Assembly: GCA_016713675.1 (NCBI GenBank)
Contig: JADJOS010000003.1
Span: forward strand, 1 to 25,240
Direction of reading: 5' to 3'
DNA: 25,240 nucleotides
Source of the DNA: Acidobacteriota bacterium
GTDB taxonomy: Bacteria; Acidobacteriota; Blastocatellia; Pyrinomonadales; Pyrinomonadaceae
Below, one piece after another: positions 1-9,971 of this stretch. The position numbers and the translations under genes were made by a program. The notes under the pieces were generated by a model. It saw only the letters and a program-made list of their open reading frames with translations, was not told the DNA's origin and made no database searches. Numbering within the stretch: the first letter of the stretch is position 1; each line of letters opens with the position of its first letter.

Positions 1-758
1 AAAGAAGAAGATTGGGTCCATAAGGATATTTCGTTCAAGGTCGATCTCTGGTGAAAGTATTGCTCTTGTGGGCCATACAGGTTCAGGCAAATCGACGGTC
101 GCAATCTGCTGATGCGGTTTTACGACATTCAGAAGAGGATCGATCCTGCTCGATAGTGTCGATATCCACGAAGTGGGATCTTCACGACCTGCGTTCGATC
201 TTTGCGGTCGTTTTGCAGGACGTCTTTCTGTTTAGCGGGACGATCGAAAATAACATCAAACTCCGGCAATGATGAGATCGGTATTGGAACGCGTCCGGTG
301 GGTAGCGAAAAGTGCGGGCCGACGAATTTCATTAAAAAGCTGGACGGCGGCTGCCTTCCACAGAGGTTCGTGAACGCGGTGCCGGCTATGTCAGTCGAGC
401 AGAAGCAATTGATCTCATTCGCCCGTGCACTCGCCTTCGATCAAACGATAATGATCCCGGACGAAGCACCAGCTCGATCGTACCGAGACCGAACAGCTTA
501 TCCAACGCGCCGTCGAACGCGTGGAAGGTCGAACGTCTCAGTTATCGCTCACCGTCTTTCGACGATCAAAAATGCGACCGCATCATCGTTCTCTGCATCA
601 CGGCGAACTCCGCGAGATCGGTACGCATAATGAACTGTTAGCAAACCAAGGGCCACTATTGGCGTCTATACCAATTGCAGTATTCCGACGAGAAGCTGCT
701 CCAGCTCCCGGATTTCAGACGCCGCCGCTGGGTGTCGAAAATGGAACACGAAGGGTGA
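1..758 (+). pseudogene. ABC exporter ATP-binding domain, 3' part, multiply frameshifted
   Basis: This is the nucleotide-binding domain of an ABC exporter (permease-ATPase fusion type); the membrane domain lies off the left edge. The parts fall in several frames. The Walker A motif GHTGSGKST is at 71-97, and a Q-loop block reading VLQDVFLFSGTIENNI follows at about 210-262. The signature and Walker B region reads MSVEQKQLISFARAL then MIPDEAPA at about 388-475, and the switch block VIAHRLSTIKN at about 540-575. The tail HHGELREIGTHNELLANQG runs to a stop at 756-758. Two motif positions differ from the family: LSxGQ has Glu for Gly, and LDEATS reads PDEAPA. At least five shifts would be needed to join the pieces. 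Read errors are as likely as decay, because neighbouring essential genes carry the same kind of lesion. The cargo cannot be told from this part alone. Confidence 0.75.
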
Positions 759-901
759 ACTTTTTAATTAGGCTGCTCATTCAAATTTGTTTATAATTAC
801 GGGCAAATAAATTTGCTCACTCTCAACCGATGAATGATTCTCCTCAAAAAAATTAGCCGATTCGATGATCGCCGGTATTTACGCCGGTTGCTACGAAAAT
901 G

Positions 902-1818
902 AGCCTAATTTTGGTGTTTCGAGCTAAACACATTCAACGCGTCGCTAAACGAACGCCGCGAAATATCTCTTTGCCGCCTCGTCCAGAGCCCGTTACAGAA
1001 TCAGACCTTCCGAAATTTCTCCGGTCGGGTCCAGGCAGACGATCTGTTTTATGGCTCTCGCCTGCTCGTTCGCAATGAACGTCATAATTGGGAATTTGAT
1101 CAGCACCGGTCCTACATGGAACGCGTCGCCCGTCACCTCGCCAAGACCGACATCGACGCTCAGGAAGTTATCGACAGTGTTTACGTCCCGAATTATACTG
1201 GGACACGCGTGGTTGACGGTGAACGCGTCTCAAAATTTGCAACCTACAGCGGCCGTGGCTCTCTTCGCGGTTGGGTCGGACAGTAATATGGCATTCAGTC
1301 GTCGATCTCCTCGTGCTAGCCCGACGAAGTTTCCGTTCAACGAAGCGACCGGAACGATCGGTGAAGGTGCCGCTCACGCCAATTTTGGCTCCACCATCCG
1401 GCGGCGAAGATGCCGTTTTTCGAAGAGATAGTCGTCCAATCGCTACCGAACCGCCACGGTGTCGTCTCTCAACAACGCTTTTTCCACAACTCACTCGACC
1501 GATCACGGACGATCTTGCTGATGTACTACCACGTCGGTAGTCTAAGGCTGAGGAGATCTCGCGACTGGTTGAAAACGAAACTCGCTTAACTCCGCGAATG
1601 GTTCCAACAAATCTGCAACTCGCGACCAGCCGCAGGCCAGATCCCACCGAATCAATAGTAATGAGTTGGCTCGAAAAGTTATGCCAAAGTGCTGCAACTT
1701 TTCCGCGACGACTTACCAATGTTCACAATCTCAAGGAGGAGATCGAGATCTGTCTTGGCCTTGTACAACACAAGACCTTTCCAGCGGCGATGTTTATCGA
1801 AACTTGACGGCAAAATGA
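902..1818 (+). pseudogene. RNA polymerase sigma-70-like factor, multiply frameshifted
   Basis: Piecing the frames together gives a protein resembling the sigma-70-like (ECF-type) factors common in Acidobacteriota. The blocks in order are ESDLPKFLRSG, QADDLFYGSRLLVR, YMERVARHLAKTDIDAQEVI, VSKFATYSGRGSLRGW, then ILLMYYHVGSLRLREISRLVENE. The last resembles a region 4 helix-turn-helix. It is followed by DPTESIVM, FRDDLTNVHNLKEEIEICLGLV and GDVYRNLTAK, ending at 1816-1818. No single frame covers more than about 100 residues. The start is uncertain; the ATG at 902 is the best candidate because its frame leads into the ESDLPKF block. The next gene resembles a zinc-finger anti-sigma protein, which supports a sigma/anti-sigma pair. 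The assignment rests on the overall pattern and not on an invariant motif, so I hold it with moderate confidence. Confidence 0.55.
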
Positions 1819-1923
1819 TCACTCACGCTCGTCTGGTTTAAGGAGTCAAGCCACATACAAAATACTTACGCAAAAAGTTTTACGATCTGCGTCAGAAGTA
1901 TTCCGGGGAGGTTCATAATTGAG

Positions 1924-2346
1924 ATGGGAAACACAGGAAAGATCAACAATACGGACGAGAAGGTTCCAGGTGTTGCTTGGCGGTTTCCTTCGCGGACGCT
2001 CGTCGAACGAAGCAACTGTTAGCCATCTCGATCAGGACACTCTCCAGTGCATTTGCCAAGGGCAACATCACGGACGCGAAACCGCGCCGATTTATCCACC
2101 ACCTTGCCGATTGCCAATTATTGCCGGCACATCACCTCCGAACTTGTCCGGCTCGACCTCGCATTTGCCGAAAACGACAACAGTGCCCTGCTCGTCTCCG
2201 ACCGCGCACCAGCAAAAAGTTTCAGAAGTATTGGGCGGAATACTCTCCAACGGATATTCGGATCTGCCGACTCAGTCGTATTCGCTCATCAGGAACCTGA
2301 TAATAGTAAGGAAGCTTCTGAAGACGAAATGAAAGACGACAAATAG
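1924..2346 (+). pseudogene. Zinc-finger anti-sigma-like protein, frameshifted
   Basis: A GGGGAGG ribosome-binding site at 1905-1911 precedes ATG 1924, with a rather long spacing of 12. The first block (MGNTGKINNTDEKVPGVAWR) is followed after a shift by SHLDQDTLxxFAKGNITDA, and then by RFIHHLADC. Correcting one base near 2112-2118 gives HLADCQYCRHITSELVRLDL. That is the His-x3-Cys-x2-Cys pattern of ZAS anti-sigma domains, which bind zinc and hold a cognate sigma factor inactive. The C-terminal part (LAFAENDNSALLVSDRAPAK, then RIFGSADSVVFAHQEPDN) ends at a TAG at 2344-2346. No membrane segment is visible, so this would be a soluble member of about 140 residues. Its position 105 bp behind a sigma-like gene supports the role. 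A generic small zinc-finger protein is the alternative. Confidence 0.5.
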
Positions 2347-2371
2347 AGATCGCCATCCGATGGATTACGAG

Positions 2372-2405
2372 GCTGCCGGAAATTCGCTTTCCCGGCAGCT
2401 TCTTA
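2372..2405 (+). terminator. Probable rho-independent terminator
   Basis: An inverted repeat GCTGCCGG (2372-2379) and CCGGCAGC (2392-2399) encloses a 12-nt loop and is followed by TTCTTA. It lies 26 bp after the stop of the anti-sigma-like gene. The U-tract is short, so termination may be weak. Confidence 0.55.
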
Positions 2406-2988
2406 GATTTCTATATTTGATCGACTTGCTTCACGTCCGGGAATCGGCAATTCTCACCGCTCAAAGAAATTGCGCCTACTATATGCATCTGAGCTTGAAT
2501 AATTGCATATACGGAACGCCTCGCTATCTATGATATACTTCTTATTGGCCTCAAAATTATCGCAGAGAAAGATGCGTGATCTTTGAAAAATAGGTGGTCT
2601 TGAGCAAAGGAGGTCAGGAAAACTTGTCCCAAGAGACTTCGCCAGCCGAAATTGTTAAGCCTACTGTTTCCAGCAGTTTAGCTTTTTGATCCGCGGAGAT
2701 TTTTTCAGATTTTGGCGAAAATTTCACGGTCAAACACTGCAACTCTATTGTTTTCAGTTACTTCCTGTCCCCGACATGAGCGGGACAACTGCGGGACAAG
2801 ATATTAAAGTTTTGGCCAATTTTTCCCGTGAGAGCGAGGAATAGTACGCCGTGCGAAACTAGTTTCGGGCATTGATCCGGATAGAGGCGGCATGGTCGAT
2901 ACGATCGAAAATTCGATCCGCTTTGAAGAGAATTGTTGTTTATAAGTTTTGTTCGCGTTAAAGTTTATAATCCAGCAATAGGGAAAAG
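2406..2988. other. Gene-free stretch before ribA
   Basis: I see no convincing coding sequence on either strand in these roughly 580 bases. The stretch is AT-richer than its neighbours. Its only clear structure is the GGGACA repeat cluster at 2766-2798. The left flank of this window is error-rich, so a short broken gene could be hidden here. Confidence 0.5.
2766..2798. repeat. GCGGGACA direct repeat with inverted TGTCCC copy
   Basis: GCGGGACA occurs at 2780-2787 and again at 2791-2798, a period of 11 bp or about one helical turn. An inverted TGTCCC at 2766-2771 can pair with the first copy. The arrangement resembles a protein-binding site, but no function can be assigned from sequence. Confidence 0.4.
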
Positions 2989-3628
2989 ATGCTGAAAGCT
3001 CCGGTCAACCTGAAAGCAGTCCCGATTGCCGGGGCCTCCCGCATAGTCACTGTCGGACGTGTACTGCCAAACTGCCAACGCAGATCGGCGGTTCAACATC
3101 ACCGGTTACCGCTCGCTCACCAGCGATGAGGAGTTTGTTGTCATTTATAAAGGGCGAGATGGAGGCAGACGTGCCGACTCTTGTACGTATTCACTCGCAG
3201 TGTCTGACGGGTGACGTCTTCGGATCGATCCAAATGCGATTGCTGCCCGCAGCTTCACAAGGCGATGGAAATGATCGAGGGCCGAAGGCCTTGGAGCTAT
3301 CGTCTATCCAACGGCAGGAAGGCCGCGGCATCGGCATCATAAACAAGATCGGGCCTACCCACTGCAGGACGAAGGTGCCGATACTGTCGAGGCCAATGAG
3401 CAGCTCGGATTCGCAGTGGACAGCCGAGATTATCAGCAGTGTGCCGAGATCTTGTTCGATCTTGGATTATGCAAGGTCCGCGTGATCTCTAACAATCCCG
3501 ACAAATTGAAAGCTCTTGAAACAGCCGGACTCAGGATAGTTGAACGAATTCCGATCGAAGTGGCGGCCGAGAAGCCGCAGCCCATTATGAGGACAAAAAG
3601 GGAAAAATGGCATTTGATCCAATTTTGA
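2989..3628 (+). pseudogene. ribA: GTP cyclohydrolase II, frameshifted
   Basis: GTP cyclohydrolase II opens the GTP ring in the first step of riboflavin synthesis, in the cytoplasm, using a zinc ion held by three cysteines. Visible blocks are FNITGYRSLTSDEEF, VRIHSQCLTGDVFGSIQ, KVRVISNNPDKLKALETAGL and RIVERIPIEVAAEKPQ. The CDC zinc pair appears only when one inserted A near 3234 is ignored (QCDCCPQLHKAMEMIE). The next block, QEGRGIGIINKI, needs another correction near 3310. The first cysteine sits in HSQCLTG. The total of roughly 210 codons matches a stand-alone GTP cyclohydrolase II, not a ribBA fusion. No other riboflavin gene is near. The start at ATG 2989 is tentative because the N-terminal 30 codons are also shifted. 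The lesions are single-base indels, as in rpoB, so the gene may be intact in the organism. Confidence 0.8.
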
Positions 3629-3883
3629 TTCGAAAAATCCAAATTCGTGAATATATTACGATAAATTGAAATCCCGCATTGAAATTCGCTCATCATCCCG
3701 CAGGTAACCCTGACGACAAGTCATTTGTTTTCAACACTTTAACATCCAACACCGCAATGGTTTCCAATGGCTTCAGAATTGCATTAAGTAAGGTGTATTT
3801 TGCATCGGTTGAGTATTTTAAAATGGTTTGATCGATTCGCTTATGTATTTAACTTCACGACTCTAATTTTTTAGGAGATAAAA

Positions 3884-6800
3884 ATGAACAAGAACTTCAA
3901 ATTTATTACCGCAGCTCTTTCGCTGGTCTTTTGCTTCACGGCAATTGCATTCGGCCAAAAGACCACGGGTAATGTTGAAGGAACCGTAACTGGCCCGAAT
4001 GGTGCCGTCGTAGCCGCGCAACGGTGACGTTAAGGGCATCGGGATCAACCTCTGGTTTTTCTGCGACGACCACATCGAGAGATGACGGCTTCTTTCAATT
4101 TTCACAGATCGCTCCGGGCTCATACACCATGACCTCGACGGCGACAAACTTTAAGCGAACCACCCAGGAGATCCAGGTTTCGGTCGACAAAACGACCAAC
4201 GTAAGCCCGAAACTCGAAGTCGGTGCTGGTGAGGTTACGGTCGAAGTCACATCTGACTCGGCTGTTAGTATCGATCTTGGCAATACCAAGGTTGACACGA
4301 CCATCACCAAACGCATCATCGAAGATCTTCCTGCAGGCGTTACTTTTGCTTCGTTGCTCAAGATCGCTCCGAATGTCCGTCCGGAACTCGGCGGATTTCA
4401 GATTGACAACCAGCGGATCGGAAAACGTGTTCATCATCGATGGACAGGGAAGTTACTAACTTCCGTACCGGTTCACTCGACGGGAACTTCAGCATTCCTT
4501 TCGAAATGGTTCAGGAAGTACAGGTAAAATCGACCGGTTACGAAGCTGAATACGGCGGAGCTACCGGTGGTATCGTCAACGTTGTCACCTCTGGTGGTAA
4601 TGACAAATGGCGTGGATCGTTCGGTTCGTCCTTCCGAGTTGCAAAATTCAGGGTGACCGTCGTGCGATCCTGGGTTCGTTCAACGTCGGCGGTGTCTCGA
4701 ACACGGCCGGTGCAACGACCTATTTCCAGCCGCCCAATGACGGCGGAACTTCTTTCTACCCGACTGCTTCGTTCAGCGGCCCGATCGCCAAAGGCAAACT
4801 TTGGTTCTCTGGTTCGTATGCACCGCAGATCGATGATGTAACACGTGACATTACGTATTTCATCACAACCGATCCGCAGCAGCAACTTAACCCTGCGACG
4901 CGTGCGGTCGCTCCTGCAGGTACCGTTCGCTATCAGAACAATACCCGTCAGGAGAATATGTTTGGTCGTTTGGATGCACAGCCGTTCAAGAGACTTCGCA
5001 TGTTTGCAACATTCCTTTACAACCCGACGGTTCAGGACGGCCTGCTTCCCGGGAACGACCGAAGGCCTTAACGGCGCTCCGGCACCCGTCAATTACGGCG
5101 GCACCATTGGAACGCTTGTCGGCCCCGACCTTTATAGGTCAGCAGGGCGGACGTCAGAACGCCAACGCGTTCAACTCCAGGCGCAACCTGGAATCCGACC
5201 AACTGGGCGATCCTGAACTTCCGCTTCGGCCGAAGCTTCCTGAATGAGAAACTTGGATCATACTCGGTTCCGCGTATGACCCGAGTGCTTTGCTCTCAGG
5301 TTTCCGGACCTGCTACCGCCGCTTTGACCGGTTGCACCCAAGGTTTCCAGAACGTTGCTAATAACTCACAGGTCAGCTACGACGTTTCGACCCGTACCAC
5401 ATTTGATGCTGATGCCGGATTTGTTGGCTTAAATGCCGGCGGACGTCACAATATCAAATTCGGTTACCAGTTGAACCGCTTGTTCAATACCGTTGATCGC
5501 GGATACGCGGACCTCGGCCTCATTCAGTTGTTCTATGGCCCGTTTGGTCAACGCACCTTGACGGTGAGCAACCCCGTCAGGACCGCTTTGCCCGACCGCA
5601 CCTGCTCCGCCGACCTAGCTGTGTACTCGGATCTGGTCTGATGACCCGTTTCGGCACAGTTGGTGAAGCAAGCAGCGACAACCACGGCTTGTTCGTTCAG
5701 GACAGCTGGCAGGTTAACAGCCGCTTGACGCTGAACCTCGGTGTCCGTATCGAAAACGAATCTGTCCCGAGTTTTGGCCCGGCTGCAACTTCGCAGGCGA
5801 TCACCTTTGGTTGGGGCGACAAGATCTCACCCCGTATCGGTGGTGCATTTGACCTGACCGGTGATGGCAAGACCAAATTGATTGCTAACTATGGTTGGTT
5901 CTATGACCGCTTCAAGTATGAACTGCCCCGCGGTTCGTTCGGCGGCGATTTCTTCCGTCGTGATTTCTTTGACCTCACGCCGGCTCGCGGCTACAACTAC
6001 CTCTACACCTTCGGTCTTGAGCGTAGTCTTGGCCAGAACTTTGTTCTTGCCGGTCGTTACACACACAAGAACGTTGACCGTGCTATCGAAGACGTAGGCG
6101 TTTTCAACGATCAGGGTTCGGAAGCATACATCATCGGAAACCCGGGCCTCGGCTTGGTTTGCGAAATTTCGCGTCAGGGCAACTATCCTTGCACGAAAGC
6201 TAATCGTAAATACGATGCTATCGAAGTTCGTTTGGACAAACGTGCTACTAACTACTTCTTCAATATTAACTACACCTGGAGCCGTCTATTCGGTAACTAC
6301 TCAGGTTTGGCAAGTACTGACGAAGGCGGACGTAACAGCCCGAACGTAAACCGTTACTTCGACCTTCCGCCCCTCGGCTTCACCGCTGACGGTGATCCGG
6401 ATGACGGACTTCTTGCAACAGATCGTACGCATGTCGTCAAGGCATACGGCGGTTATTCATTTGATTGGAAGAACAACGGTGTCAACCGCACCAGCGTCAA
6501 TGCTTTCACGACCTTCCAGTCGGGTACGCCATTGACCACGATCTACAATCTGTACAGTCTGGGAACCACCATCCTTACCGGACGCGGCGATCTCGGCCGA
6601 ACAGAGATGTTTACTGAAACCGACCTCGGTGTCAATCATCGCTACAAGTTCGGACGCGACAACCGCTTCTCGATCGAAGGATTTGTCGATATCCGCAACT
6701 TGTTTAATGAGAGTAATGTACTTGGAGTACAGAATAACATTAGCGGAGTAAACTTTGCTGGTGGTACTGCTATTACGGGCGGCGTAGCGAGTGCCAGCAA

Positions 6801-7086
6801 CCCCAATGCTGGTAATCCTTCGACGGCGCTGGTCCTTGGCGGCTGCACCACATGTCAGGGTGAACTTCAGGTATTCCAGACAATATTCAACGGTACTGGT
6901 ATTAGCCAGTTTGTGCTGAATTATATCAACAATAATAATATTGGCACGACCGTTACACCGTTTGGTCAACCGGCTGGAGCCCTTGTCCAGACACCTCAAG
7001 CCAACCGTACGCTCAACACGTACGGTCAGCCTAATTCATTCCAGGCTGGACGTGACGTCCGCTTTGGATTCCGTTTCTACTTCTAA
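3884..7086 (+). CDS. Oar-like TonB-dependent outer-membrane receptor with carboxypeptidase-regulatory domain (frameshifted 5' half)
   Basis: This is an outer-membrane beta-barrel receptor of the Oar/TonB-dependent type, abundant in Acidobacteriota and thought to import large substrates. AGGAG at 3873-3877 precedes ATG 3884. Residues 1-23 form a signal peptide (MNKNFKFITAALSLVFCF, cleaved near AFGQ). A carboxypeptidase-regulatory-like domain follows (TVTLRASGSTSG to FKRTTQEIQVS, about residues 27-105). Then come a plug domain (IIEDLPAG, FIIDGQEVTNF, EVQVKSTGYEAEYGGATGG) and a long barrel ending in RFGFRFYF, with the terminal Phe typical of barrel assembly. The composite is about 1,068 residues, normal for the family. 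Frame changes occur near 4018, 4420, 4640, 5060, 5140-5185 and 5600, while 5641-7086 is one clean 481-codon block. Each corrected join restores conserved text, so I treat this as one gene with sequence errors. Its substrate is unknown. Confidence 0.85.
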
Positions 7087-7108
7087 ATTATAGTTTAAGA
7101 AACGCTTT

Positions 7109-7138
7109 GGGCCTGTCCGGCAACGGACAGGCCCTTTT
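7109..7138 (+). terminator. Rho-independent terminator of the TonB-dependent receptor gene
   Basis: GGGCCTGTCCG (7109-7119) pairs perfectly with CGGACAGGCCC (7124-7134) around a GCAA tetraloop and is followed by TTTT. It lies 22 bp after the receptor stop codon. Confidence 0.9.
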
Positions 7139-7470
7139 ATTTCCCGACATGCATATCCATATTGACCGGACTCAAGGTCGTCGACAGATGTCCTGCTCCG
7201 GCAATATGATTAGCTAAGCGTTACCCGGAACTGAGCATATCTCCGGAACCCCTTAGGCAGATATCGCACACTGCATTGAGCAAGCTATCGGAAAGATATT
7301 CGTTGATGTTGCAGCGATCCTGATACAGCTCAAACTCGGTTCACTTGAAGAATTATGACAAATACGGGGTTTCAACACTCCGCCGGTCATTCGTATCCGA
7401 TGAGAAGTTGGGGAGGTCTTGCGAGAAGAACGATCGGAAACTCTCGGAGCGGGGATGATCCTTCCTGGGC
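7139..7470. other. Intergenic stretch with possible coding remnant
   Basis: There is no intact gene here between two convergent terminators. On the plus strand, frames can be joined to read IEQAIGKIFVDVAAILIQLK (about 7274-7335) and then GVSTPPVIRIR and EVGEVLREERSETLGAG to about 7455. This looks protein-like, but I cannot assign it to a family. It could be the end of a small broken gene or chance. Confidence 0.3.
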
Positions 7471-7504
7471 ATAAAAAAGAGGCTGTCTTGCCAGACAGCC
7501 TCTT
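7471..7504 (-). terminator. Rho-independent terminator of the TPR-protein gene
   Basis: A perfect 12-bp stem, AAGAGGCTGTCT (7477-7488) with AGACAGCCTCTT (7493-7504), encloses a 4-nt loop. Read on the minus strand it is followed by a T6 run. It sits 25 bp downstream of the minus-strand stop at 7529. Confidence 0.9.
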
Positions 7505-7528
7505 ATACCGGTCAGATCTGAAACAATA

Positions 7529-8552
7529 TCAATTCGAAGGCTTTGATTTAGCTCTAAGATCCGCGATCAGCTTTTTGGTCTTCTTTTCATCTTCACCCGT
7601 AGCTCCGCTTGTTTTGAGGTAAAGTTCAAGTTCCGCCGCGGCCTCGCCATATTTCTTCATATCGTTTGCATATAGCTGGGCAAGTTCCTTATGGATCTCC
7701 GGCACCTTGGACGCTGAGAGCTTTTTAGCAAGCAGATAATGAGTTTCCGCGTCGGCAAAATTGCTGTCACGCCGCTCGATCTTGCCCATAAGCATCAGTA
7801 CCTGCAGCGATCCGGGAGCCATCGAAAGGGCCTCTTTAGTCGCGGTCCTCGCAGCCTTATTGTACTTGTCGCCAAGATTGTAAAAGTCATAACCAAGATA
7901 ATAAAAGGATGTTGCACTTTTCGGATTGATCTCGACTGCCTTCAAAAATACTCCGGCAGACTCGAGATACTGTTTTCTCACAAATAACTCCGTTCCGAAA
8001 CGATGAAGAGCATTGTAGTAGTTTGGAAATAGCTCAAGGGCTTTCTTTATTCCTTGAAAAGCTTCCGAATCGCGTTTACTTGCAAAATCCTTCAATGCCT
8101 GATCATATGAATCCTTGGCGGCCTTTGGAATATCCTGCGCGAACACAACACCCATTTCCGACTCCTTAAGCCCGCCTTTCTTCGGCTGAAGGAAAAATCC
8201 TGGACTATGGTCGAAACTCCTCGGTGCCTCTGACGGTCATCGTTTGGATCTCGATCGGGACGTCCTGATCGGCAAGATCATAACGGAATGCGAGGACACG
8301 TATTGTGTAGCGTCCGTCACTCAATCCGCCAAAGTAGTATCGACCGGTGGCATCGGTCTTGGTACGATTGAGCGATTGATAGAGATCATTCAATATCTCG
8401 ACATCCACGTCAGGCAAAGGGTTTCGCTGCTTGTCGTAGACCGTGCCCTGCACACTACTCGCAACGGGCGTACCCGCGGAACCTAATACAGCCCCGGCAG
8501 CCAATAATGACACGGCAGAGATCATAAGTAGTCGTTTGTAAATTGGTTTCAT
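7529..8552 (-). CDS. Secreted carboxypeptidase-regulatory-domain plus TPR protein, split by one frameshift
   Basis: Two adjacent minus-strand reading frames (8552-8205 and 8155-7529) are best read as one protein of about 341 residues. The first begins at ATG 8552 with GGAGG (8562-8558) five bases upstream. It has a signal peptide (KRLLMISAVSLLAAGAVLG) and a carboxypeptidase-regulatory-like beta domain (VQGTVYDKQRNPLPDVDVEI, then GRYYFGGLSDGRYTI). Upstream of the second frame's ATG the frame stays open and reads SFDHSPGFFLQPKKGG then LKESEMGVVFAQDIP. It joins the first block at GTEE after a one-base change near 8216-8225. The rest is tetratricopeptide repeats (NYYNALHRFGTELFVRKQYL, SATSFYYLGYDFYNLGDKY, AETHYLLAKKLSAS, EIHKELAQLYAND). 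TPRs suggest protein binding outside the cytoplasm. The exact role is unknown. A lone cytoplasmic TPR protein is the alternative, but the 8155 start lacks a good ribosome-binding site. Confidence 0.8.
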
Positions 8553-8675
8553 TGCAACCTCCAGGTAATAAGAACGAAATTGATAGGAAGAGTGAATTAT
8601 ATCATCAACCTATTTTGATGTGTAGTTTTCGCCTTATCCTGTTAAATTCGAGCTTAGACCTCAGGATAATTCGTT

Positions 8676-9971
8676 ATGAGCAAACACGGACGAGAGCGGA
8701 TCTATCGAGATTCGGTGCACAATATTATTCGCGTCGGTAATGGTTCGACCGATGGTCAATTGCTCGTGTCGCTGATCGACACCCCGGAATTTCAGCGGCT
8801 GCGCCGTGTCCGGCAGCTAGGGCTCGCGTATTTTGCATATCAATCGGCAGAACATTCACGATTTACGCATTCACTTGGAGCATTGCATCTGGCAACGCGT
8901 TCACTCGATCGTTTGCGGCTGAAATATTCGATCAGCGGCGAGGAATATTCCGCAGTGCGGATCGCCGCACTTCTGCATGACGTAGGCCACGGTCCGTATT
9001 CACATGTTGTTGAGTCGATCCTCGGTTTCCATCACGAGCAATTTTCGATCGACTCGATATTGAGCACCGAAACCGCGATAGGCCGCCTGTTGTATGATCA
9101 CTCCCCTGATCTTGCTGCGGACGTGGCGTCGATCATTCGCGGCGATTTTCGCCGGCGGGCACTGGCTCAGCTTGTATCGTCACAACTCGATGTCGACCGA
9201 ATGGACTATTTGCTCCGAGACAGCTTGATGACCGGTGCCAAATACGGCATCTACGACCTTGAGTGGATCATAAAATCGATCGAGATCAACGAGGCCGAGG
9301 ACCATCTTTATATCTCAGCTCCGGGCATTTATGCCGTCGAAGATTATCTGCAGGCGAGGTACTATATGTTTCGTCAGGTCTATTTTCACCGAACGCTTCG
9401 ATCAGCTGAGGCCGTGCTCAAACTGCTGCTTAGACGTGCCCTTCAGCTGTTTCGTAACGGTGGAGATGTTTGGTACCGGCCCAATACGCCATTCGAAAAT
9501 GTACTTCGCGGACAGAAATTAACTTTGACCGAACACCTCGCCCTCGATGATACTGACGTGCTCTTTTATATCAAGCAATGGCGCACATCGACGGACCAGA
9601 TACTCGCCGACCTGTCCTCGCGGTTTCTCGACCGTCGGCTTTTCAAAGCATTCGATCTTGATATGCCGGCGGAGACAAGGCCGGCATTTATCGAAGGCGT
9701 CCGTCAAGTTGTCAAAGACCACGGCTTCGATCCCGATTATTACGTGATCGAGGACGAAGCGGGAAATTCGGATCATTATTTTTATACCAAGGACAAATCG
9801 GACGCCAAAGATCTGATATATGTCGAGCACGGTTTTGCTAAGCCGTCGATCCGCGAGATATCTGAGGTCAGCGCAGCCGTTCGAGGACTACAAGAGGGCT
9901 ATTCGCTTCACCGTATTTGTTTTCCTTCCGAGCTAAAAAATGAGATCGGCCGGCTTTATCATAAAAACTAA
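8676..9971 (+). CDS. HD-domain phosphohydrolase (SAMHD1/YwfO-like)
   Basis: This 431-residue protein has the complete metal-binding set of an HD-domain phosphohydrolase: H65 in RFTHSLG, H101-D102 in LLHDVGHGPYSH, and D172 in QLDVDRMDYLLRDS. The opening RERIYRDSVHNIIRV and the TPEFQRLRRVRQLG block are typical of the SAMHD1/YwfO group. Those enzymes remove triphosphate from dNTPs or act on related nucleotides, in the cytoplasm. The C-terminal ~180 residues are helical and end in YSLHRICFPSELKNEIGRLY. ATG 8676 follows an AGGAT at 8663-8667, and the upstream region is divergent from the TPR gene. Its 3' end overlaps the next gene by 32 bp, so the two are probably co-transcribed. Substrate specificity cannot be read from the sequence. 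The gene is intact, with no frameshift. Confidence 0.88.
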   Translation: MSKHGRERIYRDSVHNIIRVGNGSTDGQLLVSLIDTPEFQRLRRVRQLGLAYFAYQSAEHSRFTHSLGALHLATRSLDRLRLKYSISGEEYSAVRIAALLHDVGHGPYSHVVESILGFHHEQFSIDSILSTETAIGRLLYDHSPDLAADVASIIRGDFRRRALAQLVSSQLDVDRMDYLLRDSLMTGAKYGIYDLEWIIKSIEINEAEDHLYISAPGIYAVEDYLQARYYMFRQVYFHRTLRSAEAVLKLLLRRALQLFRNGGDVWYRPNTPFENVLRGQKLTLTEHLALDDTDVLFYIKQWRTSTDQILADLSSRFLDRRLFKAFDLDMPAETRPAFIEGVRQVVKDHGFDPDYYVIEDEAGNSDHYFYTKDKSDAKDLIYVEHGFAKPSIREISEVSAAVRGLQEGYSLHRICFPSELKNEIGRLYHKN

